Shown here piece by piece: positions 32,907-40,561 of a DNA stretch of 49,729 bases (its first letter is position 1; each line of letters starts with the position of its first letter). A program made the translations under genes and the position numbers. Source of the stretch: Clostridia bacterium (GTDB taxonomy: Bacteria; Bacillota; Clostridia; Oscillospirales; SIG627); contig JAFQMA010000004.1 in assembly GCA_017414535.1 (NCBI GenBank), positions 1 through 49,729 of the forward strand, written 5' to 3'. The notes under the pieces are model-generated. The model was not told the DNA's origin. It saw nothing but the letters and a program-made list of their open reading frames with translations, and did not search any database.

Positions 32907-34595
32907 TTACACTCTGCGGATCTTGCGGGTGGTGGTCTTTTCGAATTCCACCTCGCGGAGGGCCACGCGGCTGATCTGCTTGTACATGGGCAGAGCCTCG
33001 GTCTTGGCGTGGATATCGGCCAGGATCTGCTTTTCGGAGGGAGCCTCGCCCATTTCCTTCACCTTGTCGGCGTTGAGGAAGATCTCGGCCAGGATCTGGG
33101 TCTTACCGCCCTCGTCCTGCACGCCGCGAACCACCACCTCGGCTACGTAAGGCAGCTCGCCCACGTAGTTCTCCAGCTCCTCGGGATATACGTTCTTGCC
33201 GTTGTCCAGAATGATCAGGTTCTTGAGGCGGCCCGTAATGGAGAGGTATCCGCGCTCGTCGATGCGACCGAGGTCACCGGTGTGGAACCAGCCGTCCACC
33301 ATAACGCGACGGGTCTCTTCCTCGTTCTTGTAGTAGCCCAGCATAACGGTTCTGCCCTTGACGCAGATCTCGCCGCAGCCATCCTCGCCGGGATTGTCGA
33401 TGCGTACCTCAAGGCAGGGCAGGGGCATGCCCACGGTCTTGGGATCGGCGTACTTGTTGTTGCGGTTGACGCTGACCAGAGGGGAGCACTCGGTAATGCC
33501 GTAGCCCTGGCAAACGGTGATACCGATATTCTCAAAGAAATCGATCACGTCGGGACGGAGGGGAGCGGCCCCCACGACGATGATGCGAAGCTCACCGCCG
33601 AAGGCCTCGTGCACCTCGGCAAAGAGCTTTCTTCTTACGTCAATGCCCAGCTTCAAGAGGGCACGGGAGATCTTGACGCCCTTTTTAAAGGTGCCGAGCT
33701 TGCCCTTTTCCTCCATGTTTTGCAGGATCTTCTTGTGGAACATTTCAAGGAAGGCGGGCACAAGATAAATATAGTCGGGCTTGTAGGTCTTCAGATTCTT
33801 GAGAATGGCGGCCAGAGAATCGTTGATGCAGGTCTCTGCGTGGCGGTGCAGATACACCAGAATACCCACCACCGCCTCGTAGGTGTGGTGATAGGGCAGA
33901 ACGGACAGCCCCACGGTGAGAATATCCGCTACCTGCAGACCGTGGTACACCTCGCCCACCAGATTGTCCTCACTGAGCATAACGCCTTTGGCAATGCCCG
34001 TGGTACCGGAGGTGTAGACCAGAAGCTTCAGCGCCATGGGATCGGAGGCGGTCATGTTGGCGGTGTAGCCCTCATAGCCCTCGTCCAGAAGCTGTGCGCC
34101 GCGCTCCTTCAGTGCGGAAAAGGAAAGAAATTCACCCTCGCTCTCCTTGCGATCAATGCCGATGAAGTAGCGGACCCCGGGCAGCTCCGCACGGTTTTCC
34201 TGAAAAAATTCCTCAAAGCGCTTGGAATAGAAGATCACCTTGGCGTCGCCGTTCTTCAGAATGTAGAGCATATCCGCAGGGGGCAGCTCCTTATCCACGG
34301 GCAGGTAAACGCCGCGGGACAGAAGTGCGGTGAGGTAAATATTGATCCAGTGATAGCTGTTTTCCGCTACGCAGGCCAGGTGCTCCGTATCTACGCCCAG
34401 CTCCGACAGAGCGCTGCCCAGGGCGCGCACGTCGCGGCCGAATTGACGGTAAGTGACCTCCTGCACCTCGCGGGTGCCGTATTTGTGCTTGTAGGCGACC
34501 TTGTCGGGACAAGTCTCCTCCGCCTGGGTGAGAATGTCCACGAGGCGGGAAATGGGGGAAACCTCATTCAAGGGGGTAATTTTAAATTTAGCCAT
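32907..34595 (-). CDS. AMP-forming acyl-CoA synthetase-like enzyme
   Basis: ANL-superfamily enzyme that activates a carboxylic acid as its adenylate, usually passing it to CoA. The 562-residue protein has the AMP/phosphate loop YTSGTTGIAKGV (about 193-204), the GYGITECSP motif, GWFHTGDLG (about 437-445) and the C-terminal hinge and lysine region ending TTTRKIRRV. The overall pattern is closest to long-chain fatty acyl-CoA ligases of Firmicutes, but chain length cannot be inferred. AAAGGAG precedes the ATG at 34,595. It is monocistronic, with a strong promoter, and divergent from the DUF1836 gene. Confidence 0.88.
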   Translation of the reverse strand: MAKFKITPLNEVSPISRLVDILTQAEETCPDKVAYKHKYGTREVQEVTYRQFGRDVRALGSALSELGVDTEHLACVAENSYHWINIYLTALLSRGVYLPVDKELPPADMLYILKNGDAKVIFYSKRFEEFFQENRAELPGVRYFIGIDRKESEGEFLSFSALKERGAQLLDEGYEGYTANMTASDPMALKLLVYTSGTTGIAKGVMLSEDNLVGEVYHGLQVADILTVGLSVLPYHHTYEAVVGILVYLHRHAETCINDSLAAILKNLKTYKPDYIYLVPAFLEMFHKKILQNMEEKGKLGTFKKGVKISRALLKLGIDVRRKLFAEVHEAFGGELRIIVVGAAPLRPDVIDFFENIGITVCQGYGITECSPLVSVNRNNKYADPKTVGMPLPCLEVRIDNPGEDGCGEICVKGRTVMLGYYKNEEETRRVMVDGWFHTGDLGRIDERGYLSITGRLKNLIILDNGKNVYPEELENYVGELPYVAEVVVRGVQDEGGKTQILAEIFLNADKVKEMGEAPSEKQILADIHAKTEALPMYKQISRVALREVEFEKTTTRKIRRV

Positions 34596-34637
34596 GTGAC
34601 GCTCCTTTTAAAATGTATTCATCTGGTATCGAAAACT

Positions 34638-34666
34638 ATGTTATCAGATTTTGGTTATTGTGTCAA
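34638..34666 (-). promoter_or_regulatory. Sigma-A promoter of the acyl-CoA synthetase-like gene
   Basis: On the minus strand TTGACA (34,661-34,666), 17-nt spacer, TAACAT (34,638-34,643). Confidence 0.85.
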
Positions 34667-34701
34667 TAGTTTTTCATTCTTTTTTATTTTGTATTCGATG
34701 C

Positions 34702-34730
34702 TTGACGGAGCGGTGTAACTGTGCTATGAT
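34702..34730 (+). promoter_or_regulatory. Sigma-A promoter of the DUF1836 gene
   Basis: TTGACG (34,702-34,707), 17-nt spacer, TATGAT (34,725-34,730). Confidence 0.85.
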
Positions 34731-34767
34731 AGGAAAAAAGATGAATTTCGGAAAAGAGGGAAAAGAA

Positions 34768-35406
34768 ATGGCAAGCACTGTTCCGCACTGTCCCGCCTGG
34801 CAGGACTTCCCCGATATCGAGCTGTATATGGATCAGGTGATCTCCGTTTTGGATCGGGCGCTGTCTCCCTATTCGCAGGAGGAAAAATGCATTACCTCCA
34901 CCATGATCAATAATTACGTAAAAAGCAAGATCCTTTTGCCCCCTCAGAACAAGCGCTATCATCGCGCTCAGCTGGCACGGCTTTTCATGATCTGTCTGTT
35001 GAAGCGCTTCATGCAGCTTTCGGAGATCGGGCGCCTTTTGGAAAATCTGGCCGCCCGCCGCTCGGAGGAGGAGGTCTATTCTCTCTTTTCCTCGGAGCTG
35101 GATTTTGCCATGGATGCGGCCTACGGCCGTCGGGAGGAGGATGCCCCCGCCCCTGCAGGAAAAACCGAGGAGGCGTTGCGCTCAGCGCTTTTGGCCTTTG
35201 CCGCCATGCATCGCGCCCGCTCGGATTATCTTGCCGCAGAGCAGAGCTGGCCCCGCGTGCTGACCGAGGATGAGGTCAAGGCGCAGGAGAAAAAGGCCAA
35301 GGAGAAGGAAAAGGCCAAGGAAAAGAAGGCCAGAGAAAAAGAGAAGGAAAAGGAAAAAGAAAAAGAGAAGAAGGCCAAAGAGAAAAAGAAGGAAAAAAAG
35401 AGCTGA
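34768..35406 (+). CDS. DUF1836 family protein with Lys/Glu-rich tail
   Basis: A 212-residue protein. Residues of about 10-120 match DUF1836, a Firmicutes family with a MerR-like winged helix: the pattern DFPDIELYMDQVISVLDRAL, TSTMINNYVKSKIL and KRYHRAQLARLFMICLLKRFMQLSEIGRLL. The DNA-binding fold suggests a regulator; targets are unknown. Residues of about 168-212 are almost entirely Lys, Glu and Ala (KAKEKEK repeats), probably an extended single helix. The start chosen is the ATG at 34,768 with AGAGGG upstream, not earlier ATGs near the promoter. Its stop lies in the loop of its own terminator. Confidence 0.85.
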   Translation: MASTVPHCPAWQDFPDIELYMDQVISVLDRALSPYSQEEKCITSTMINNYVKSKILLPPQNKRYHRAQLARLFMICLLKRFMQLSEIGRLLENLAARRSEEEVYSLFSSELDFAMDAAYGRREEDAPAPAGKTEEALRSALLAFAAMHRARSDYLAAEQSWPRVLTEDEVKAQEKKAKEKEKAKEKKAREKEKEKEKEKEKKAKEKKKEKKS

Positions 35407-35421
35407 AAGGCTCTTTTTTTT
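35397..35421 (+). terminator. Terminator overlapping the DUF1836 stop codon
   Basis: GAGC (35,400-35,403), loop TGAAAG containing the stop, GCTC (35,410-35,413), then eight T; A tract on the left side extends the stem. Confidence 0.8.
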
Positions 35422-35440
35422 GTAAAAGAACCGAAAGCTC

Positions 35441-36679
35441 TTAAATATCCTTCAGCAGTCGGGCTGCCACGTCGGCGGCAGGGGGAGCGAGGGGCTCCTT
35501 GGGCGCTTCGGCGTAAAGAGAAACCAGGCGCTGTGCGGCGATCTCCGCCTCCTCGGGCAGGCCGAAGGCCGTCAGGCGGATAAAGCGCTCGCCGCCGTAG
35601 CCGAAGAGGGAGCCGGGGGTCACTACCAGTCCCGCCTCGCTCAGCAGCTGATCGAAGCACTGCCAGCCGCTCATGCCGCGGGGACACTGCGCCCAGAGAA
35701 AGGGGCTCGACTCGCCGCCCACGTGGGGGATCCCCGCGCGGGTCAGACCGTCGGACAGGATGCGCGCCACCTTTTTGATGCGATAGATCAGCTTGGCGGT
35801 GGATTCCCGCGCCTCGGGAGAGAAGAGCAGCTCCGCCGCCGTTTGCATGACGAAGCTGGGCGGCGTTGCCGTGGCGGGCTGGCGAGCGGCGAACAGATCG
35901 CGGATGCGGGTCTCACAGCGGGTGAGGGTGGAGGGGATCACCACGTACCCGATCTTCAATTCCCGCACGCCGTAGCCCTTCTCAAAGGAGAACAGCTCCA
36001 TGGCACAGTTTTTGGCACCGGGAATAGCATAGATACTGCGGGGGGCACTGCCCTCGTCGATGTATTCGGACAGGGATGCGTCGTACAGAATGACCGCGTC
36101 CGTTTCCAGCGCAAGCTTGACCCATTCCTTCAGGGTCTCCTCGCTTAGGACCGCCCCCGTGACGGGATCGGGTGAGGCAAGGTAGATCAGATCCGCCCCC
36201 GTGCCGTCGGGCAGGGGCACGAAGCCGTTTTCGGGGGTGCCGCGCAAAAAGCCCACACTGCGCCCCTTCAATTGCTGCAGCTCCAGAAGGCGCCGCTCGC
36301 AGGGGTCGGGCAGGAGCACGGAATTTTCGGCGGAAAAGAGATTGGACAGGGCGGAATGAGAGCTTTCCAGTCCCGTGGTCACGAAGATCTCGCCCTCGCG
36401 CACGTCCGCACCGATGCGGCTGTAATGATCGGAAATGGCGCCCTTCAGGCTGTCGTAGCCCGACCAGGGGCCCGAGAGCTTCACCCCGAAGGGAGAGCCC
36501 GTCTCCTCCACGGCCCGCATCATGCCGTCCAGCACGATCTGGGGCAGGGGCATGTTCATGAGGCTCTGATCCAAGCGAATGAGGGTGGCGGCGGGATGCT
36601 CGCGGGTGTATTCCGCAACGCGGCTCTTCACCGTAATACCGCTTTCGGGAACGGTCTTTATCTTTTCATTTAATCGCAA
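35441..36679 (-). CDS. DapL-like aminotransferase with altered active site
   Basis: A 412-residue fold type I aminotransferase, closest in layout to LL-diaminopimelate aminotransferase: NGFVPLPDGTGADLIYLA, SIYAIPGAKNCAMELFSFEKG and RFIRLTAFGLPEEAE. The PLP lysine K234, the pyridine-binding D200 and the carboxylate Arg in FIRLTAFG are present. Other hallmarks are lost: the PNNPTG motif reads PDPVTG (170-175), the Tyr of DAAY is L203, and the DPVYPVYVD segment is DPCERRLLE. It may have another substrate or no transaminase activity. The start is TTG at 36,679 with AAAGGAG upstream. It is the last gene of the two-component operon. Confidence 0.78.
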   Translation of the reverse strand: MRLNEKIKTVPESGITVKSRVAEYTREHPAATLIRLDQSLMNMPLPQIVLDGMMRAVEETGSPFGVKLSGPWSGYDSLKGAISDHYSRIGADVREGEIFVTTGLESSHSALSNLFSAENSVLLPDPCERRLLELQQLKGRSVGFLRGTPENGFVPLPDGTGADLIYLASPDPVTGAVLSEETLKEWVKLALETDAVILYDASLSEYIDEGSAPRSIYAIPGAKNCAMELFSFEKGYGVRELKIGYVVIPSTLTRCETRIRDLFAARQPATATPPSFVMQTAAELLFSPEARESTAKLIYRIKKVARILSDGLTRAGIPHVGGESSPFLWAQCPRGMSGWQCFDQLLSEAGLVVTPGSLFGYGGERFIRLTAFGLPEEAEIAAQRLVSLYAEAPKEPLAPPAADVAARLLKDI

Positions 36680-36698
36680 GGCTTTGTCTCCTTTCCCG

Positions 36699-37562
36699 TC
36701 AGGACATCATGCCGTTGACGATGACGAATACGTTTGCCATGGGAATGACCACGGTCATATTTTCCCAGGGGCAGTCAATGGCCTTGGTGCAGAAGCCCAC
36801 CACCTGACCCAGCTCGTTGACGGCAGGCGCACCCCAGAGGGTGGGGTTGGGATCTGCGTCCACGTAGATCACGGAAATGGTCTCTCGCTCCAGCTGCACC
36901 TGCGCGCCCGAGGCGGCGGCAAGGCCCGATACCACCGTGCCCTGGTACTCTCTCTTATGGGAGGAGCCCACCAGATACAGCGTATCGCCGCGGCTGACAA
37001 AGCCCGAGCTCATGCGGTCGGTCAGATCCAGATTATAGCCCTCCAGCTTTAAAAGCAGAAGGCCCAGGGTCTCGTTTCGGTCGATCACTCGGGTGGCCTG
37101 ATAGCTGCCGTCGCCTGTGTAGGCATAGACCTCCGTCAGGGGCGATTCCGAGGCCAGCACGTGGTCGGAGCAGACGGCGTAGCCGTCATTGGACAGGAAA
37201 AAGCCGGAGCCCTGGAGCACGCTTCCGTCTTCAAAGACGGCCTCCACCACCAGCTGGATGGAGGAAAGCTCCTTGACCATATCGGAGGTGCCCTTGGCGG
37301 CCAGCGCCAGCTCGCTTTGGCTGGGCACTCTTACCGAGCCCCCGTCCCCCGAGGAATCGGAGGAGAAGGCACCCTTGGCCAAGGCCACCACGCCCAGCAC
37401 GGAAAAGGCGGTCAGAATGAGAAACAGTGCCACCACCCCCGCGGTCTTCAAGGCACTGCGGGAGCGCTTTTTGCTTTTTTCATAGGTGAAGCGGGCGGAG
37501 TAGCCGCCGTGTCCCACGGCGCGACTGCCTTCCCGTTCCTTCTGCTTGTTGTCTTCACTCAT
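36699..37562 (-). CDS. Membrane-anchored HtrA-like pseudoprotease
   Basis: A 287-residue protein: charged N-terminus, one membrane helix (about 40-62), then a trypsin-like domain of the HtrA/DegP type outside the cell. The fold is visible from GSGFFLSNDGYAVCSDHV, the LLLLKLEG strand and the GAPAVNELGQVVGF strand. H134 is at the catalytic His position, but the Asp position is G167 and the Ser position is W243 (LWGAP in place of NSGGP), so peptidase activity is unlikely. No PDZ domain follows. It lies 11 bp after the histidine kinase gene, similar to HtrC placed after WalRK in Bacillus, so a sensing or scaffolding role is plausible. GGAGAA precedes the ATG. Confidence 0.82.
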   Translation of the reverse strand: MSEDNKQKEREGSRAVGHGGYSARFTYEKSKKRSRSALKTAGVVALFLILTAFSVLGVVALAKGAFSSDSSGDGGSVRVPSQSELALAAKGTSDMVKELSSIQLVVEAVFEDGSVLQGSGFFLSNDGYAVCSDHVLASESPLTEVYAYTGDGSYQATRVIDRNETLGLLLLKLEGYNLDLTDRMSSGFVSRGDTLYLVGSSHKREYQGTVVSGLAAASGAQVQLERETISVIYVDADPNPTLWGAPAVNELGQVVGFCTKAIDCPWENMTVVIPMANVFVIVNGMMS

Positions 37563-37573
37563 AACGGTTCTCC

Positions 37574-39058
37574 TTATACGGTGTGCTCCTCGGCGCGACG
37601 CTGAGGGGCGTCACACAGAGGCAGGCTGAAGACGAATTCCGTCTCCACGCCCACGCGGCTTTCCACCCAGATCTCCTCCCCGTGGGCGGACAGGATGGAT
37701 TTGGCAATGAACAGACCCAATCCCATGCCTTTTTTGTCAAGGCCGCGGGAGCGGTCGGATTTGTAAAAACGGTCGAACAGGTGTATGACCTCCTCGGGGG
37801 GGATGCCCTCGCCGGAATTCTTCACGGAGAAGAAGGCTTTGTTGTTCTCGGCGGAGACGGCAATGGAAAGTTTGCCCTCCTCGGGGGTGAATTTGATGGC
37901 GTTGTCGATGAGATTGTAGATGACCTGCTGAATGGCGTCCTTGTCCGCACGGACGAAGAGGGAATCCTCCACGGTGTCGAAGGAAACGTCGATATGCTTC
38001 TTTTCCAGCCGATCCTCAAAGGAGAGAAGGGTCACGCGGCCAAGCTCACACAGATCCATGGGGGCAAAGGTGAATTTGCGCTCGCCTGCGGTCATACGGC
38101 TGGTCTCAAGAAGGGTATTGACCAGGCGGGACAGCCTTTCCACCTCGCTTTGGATGATGCCGTAATAATGATCCAGCTTTTCGGGCGGAATGGTGCCCAG
38201 GCGCATATTCTGAATAAAGCCGCCGATGGTGGTCAGGGGCGTTTTCAGATCGTGAGATACGTTGGAAACGAAGGTCTGGCGGATGGTCTCGTTCTTTTCC
38301 ACTCGCTCCAGCATCTGGTTCAGGGCGCGGGAAAGGGGCGTCAGGTCTCCGCTTTTATTCTCGTCCAGACGGATGGAAAAATCACCCTTGGCAAAGCTTT
38401 CCGTGGCACGGCTGATCTCGGCCATGGGCCGCACAAGATAGCGCATCGCCGCCGCAAAGATGGCCGAAATGGCCAGCAGGATCACAACGGAGGCCACCAA
38501 AAAGCTCTGCAGAAGATGCAGGGTGTAATCGTTGAGGGCGGGCGCGGGGCTCACCAGAAAGATCAGACCCACCCGTTGAAGACGGGTCTCGTAGAGCTGT
38601 TTTTCCATGGGCAGGGCGCGGCAGGAGAGGGGAGAGGGGAAAAAGCCCTGTAGCGTGCTTTCGTAGATCTCGCCCGTTTTGCCCCTGGCAAAGGCGTCGT
38701 TCACGGCCGCCGCAGGGACGGTCTTTCCCTCCAGTGTGGGGTCGGTGCTGATGAGCACCTTGCCGTGGCTGTCGGTAACGAATACCTCCATGCCCTCCAC
38801 CCGCTTCTGGGCGGTAACGGTGGAAAGGAGCAGTGCCTCCTCTTCCTCCAGCAGATATTGAAAATCCTGACGGCTCAGCTCCATCATGGCGGACAGGGAG
38901 CTGGACAGATCCCGCGCGCCGTCCTGCAACGCATCCTCGTTCTCGTGAATAAAATATTCGAAATTATAGGTCACAAGATAGCCGCAAAGCAGGACGAAGG
39001 CCAAAAGCACCGTCGCTGCCAGCAGAAAAAAGTATTTCAATGACAGGTTGTTTTGCAT
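37574..39058 (-). CDS. Sensor histidine kinase
   Basis: A 494-residue membrane sensor kinase. There are two membrane helices (about 10-31 and 183-207) flanking an extracellular sensor region of about 150 residues, a HAMP linker (about 208-260), the phospho-acceptor H269 in SNVSHDLKTPLTTI, and an ATPase domain with N-box IYNLIDNAIKFTP, GEGIPPEEV and KGMGLGLFI. This is a complete HisKA/HATPase kinase. The start is the ATG at 39,058 with AGGAAGGG upstream. It pairs with the response regulator gene before it, but an intrinsic terminator lies in the 103-bp gap. Confidence 0.93.
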   Translation of the reverse strand: MQNNLSLKYFFLLAATVLLAFVLLCGYLVTYNFEYFIHENEDALQDGARDLSSSLSAMMELSRQDFQYLLEEEEALLLSTVTAQKRVEGMEVFVTDSHGKVLISTDPTLEGKTVPAAAVNDAFARGKTGEIYESTLQGFFPSPLSCRALPMEKQLYETRLQRVGLIFLVSPAPALNDYTLHLLQSFLVASVVILLAISAIFAAAMRYLVRPMAEISRATESFAKGDFSIRLDENKSGDLTPLSRALNQMLERVEKNETIRQTFVSNVSHDLKTPLTTIGGFIQNMRLGTIPPEKLDHYYGIIQSEVERLSRLVNTLLETSRMTAGERKFTFAPMDLCELGRVTLLSFEDRLEKKHIDVSFDTVEDSLFVRADKDAIQQVIYNLIDNAIKFTPEEGKLSIAVSAENNKAFFSVKNSGEGIPPEEVIHLFDRFYKSDRSRGLDKKGMGLGLFIAKSILSAHGEEIWVESRVGVETEFVFSLPLCDAPQRRAEEHTV

Positions 39059-39070
39059 GACACCCTTCCT

Positions 39071-39103
39071 AAAAAAACGATCCCGCACCGCGGTGCGGGA
39101 TCG
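39071..39103 (-). terminator. Intrinsic terminator between response regulator and kinase genes
   Basis: On the minus strand CGATCCCGCACC pairs with GGTGCGGGATCG, followed by TTTTTTT. It sits about 13 nt before the kinase start and 60 nt after the regulator stop. Confidence 0.85.
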
Positions 39104-39161
39104 GAAAATGGCCTGTGCCTGGGGAGATGGCCCTTCGACCCCGCGGCGATGGCTTTGGGGA

Positions 39162-39848
39162 TCAGAGAAGCTCGAATTTATAGCCTACGCCCCAAACCGT
39201 CTTTAAGATCCATTTGTCGCTGACGCCCTCCAGCTTTTCTCTCAGGCGCTTTACGTGCACGTCGACCGTGCGGCTGTCACCCAGATAATCGAAGCCCCAG
39301 ACCTTGTCCAGAAGCTGATCGCGGGTAAATACGCGGTTATAATTGGAGGACAGGAAATAAAGCAGCTCCAGCTCCTTGGGGGGAACGTCCACTACCTTGC
39401 CCTTCAGCTTTAATTCGTATTTCTGCTTGGAGATCTCAAGATTGTCGAACTTGACCACCTCGTCTCCGGAAAAGTGATCGCGGGTGTTGTAGCGACGAAG
39501 CACTGCCTTGATGCGGGCGGCTACCTCCTTCATATCGAAGGGCTTGACGATAAAGTCGTCGGCACCAAGCTCCAGACCAAGCACCTTGTCGAACACCTCA
39601 CCCTTGGCAGAGAGCATGACGATGGGCTTCGCGCTCATCTCGCGGATCTCGCGGCAGACCTGCCAGCCGTCCTTCTTGGGCATCATGATGTCAAGAAGCA
39701 CCAGATCGGGCTCAAAGATCTTAAAGGTCTCCACGGCTTCGGCACCGTCGGCGGCGGTCTTGACCTCATACCCGTCGTTTTCCAGATACAGCTTCAAAAC
39801 TTCGCAAATGTTCAGTTCGTCATCGACTACGAGAATTTTGTTTGCCAT
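39162..39848 (-). CDS. OmpR/PhoB family response regulator
   Basis: A 228-residue two-component regulator. The receiver domain has acidic D9/D10, phospho-acceptor D53 in LLDIMMP and K102 in VKPF. The C-terminal winged helix has PPKELELLYFL, FTRDQLLDKVWG and SRTVDVHVKRLREKL. It is closest in pattern to WalR/PhoP-type regulators of Firmicutes. The start chosen is the ATG at 39,848 with AAGGAG 6 bp upstream. It heads the operon regulator-kinase-pseudoprotease-aminotransferase and is divergent from queT. Confidence 0.93.
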   Translation of the reverse strand: MANKILVVDDELNICEVLKLYLENDGYEVKTAADGAEAVETFKIFEPDLVLLDIMMPKKDGWQVCREIREMSAKPIVMLSAKGEVFDKVLGLELGADDFIVKPFDMKEVAARIKAVLRRYNTRDHFSGDEVVKFDNLEISKQKYELKLKGKVVDVPPKELELLYFLSSNYNRVFTRDQLLDKVWGFDYLGDSRTVDVHVKRLREKLEGVSDKWILKTVWGVGYKFELL

Positions 39849-39898
39849 AGCGCTCTCCTTTTTTTGCATAAAACCAAAAAAATCTGATATTACACCCT

Positions 39899-39927
39899 AT
39901 TGTAACATCTTTTTCAAAAAAATGCAA
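39899..39927 (-). promoter_or_regulatory. Sigma-A promoter of the two-component operon
   Basis: On the minus strand TTGCAT (39,922-39,927), 17-nt spacer, TACAAT (39,899-39,904). Confidence 0.85.
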
Positions 39928-39974
39928 TAGATTTTTTGCATTTTGACCCGCCGTGTCTTTTGGGGAAAAGCCGC

Positions 39975-40003
39975 TTGCAATGGGGCAAAGTTTATGATAC
40001 AAT
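39975..40003 (+). promoter_or_regulatory. Sigma-A promoter of queT
   Basis: TTGCAA (39,975-39,980), 17-nt spacer, TACAAT (39,998-40,003); transcript start near 40,010. Confidence 0.85.
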
Positions 40004-40011
40004 AGCCCTGT

Positions 40012-40064
40012 CCCTCGGGACGGTGAGTTCGAGACCTTCCTCACCCAAAACAAAACTAAAGGAG
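40012..40064 (+). promoter_or_regulatory. preQ1-I-type riboswitch upstream of queT
   Basis: After a GTCCCTCGGGAC hairpin the RNA forms a GGTGAG/CTCACC stem (40,022-40,027 with 40,040-40,045). The loop UUCGAGACCUUC can pair through CCUU with the AAGG of the Shine-Dalgarno sequence (40,059-40,062), across an A-rich tail CAAAACAAAACUA. Short stem, C-containing loop, A-rich tail and pseudoknot with the ribosome binding site are the preQ1-I architecture, and QueT is a known preQ1-linked transporter family. The loop differs somewhat from the common consensus. Confidence 0.72.
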
Positions 40065-40074
40065 AAAAAAGAAT

Positions 40075-40554
40075 ATGAAGCAGATTCGGTATTGGACCGT
40101 GGCGGCCATTATTGCCGCTCTTTATGCGGCGCTGACGGCGCTGTCGAGCGTGCTGGGACTGTCCATCGGCATTTTCGAGCTGCGCTTTTCCGAGGCGCTG
40201 TGTATCCTGCCCGTCTTTACCCCTGCCGCCGTGCCGGGACTGTTCGGGGGCTGCCTGCTGTCGAGCCTGCTTTTGGGGGCAAACGTCTTCGACGTGATCC
40301 TCGGGAGCCTTGCCACCCTTTTGGGTGCGCTGGGAACCCTTGCCCTGCGGGAAAGGGGTTTTTTGGCTTTTTTGCCTCCCCTTTTCTGGAATACCCTTCT
40401 GGTACCGCCCGTTTTGTATTTTGCCTACGGCCTGACCGCCCTTCCTTACCCCCTTCTGCTACTGAGCTTTTTGGGGGGCGAGGCGCTGAGCGCGGGGGGA
40501 CTGGGATTTTTGTTAAAAAAGGGCCTTTGGCCTTATCGAGAGAAGATCAAGTGA
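40075..40554 (+). CDS. queT: QueT family queuosine precursor transporter
   Basis: A 159-residue integral membrane protein with about five helices, the size of ECF-type substrate-binding (S) components. It has the QueT pattern: ALYAALTALSSVLGLSIGIFELRFSEALCILPVF (about 16-49), GLFGGCLLSSLLLGANVFDVILGSLATLLGA, and a basic end. It would take up a queuosine precursor such as preQ1 together with the shared ECF energising module, which is not in this window. Control by the riboswitch in its leader supports the role. Two downstream genes follow within 10 bp or by overlap. Confidence 0.9.
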   Translation: MKQIRYWTVAAIIAALYAALTALSSVLGLSIGIFELRFSEALCILPVFTPAAVPGLFGGCLLSSLLLGANVFDVILGSLATLLGALGTLALRERGFLAFLPPLFWNTLLVPPVLYFAYGLTALPYPLLLLSFLGGEALSAGGLGFLLKKGLWPYREKIK

Positions 40555-40561
40555 GGTAAGT

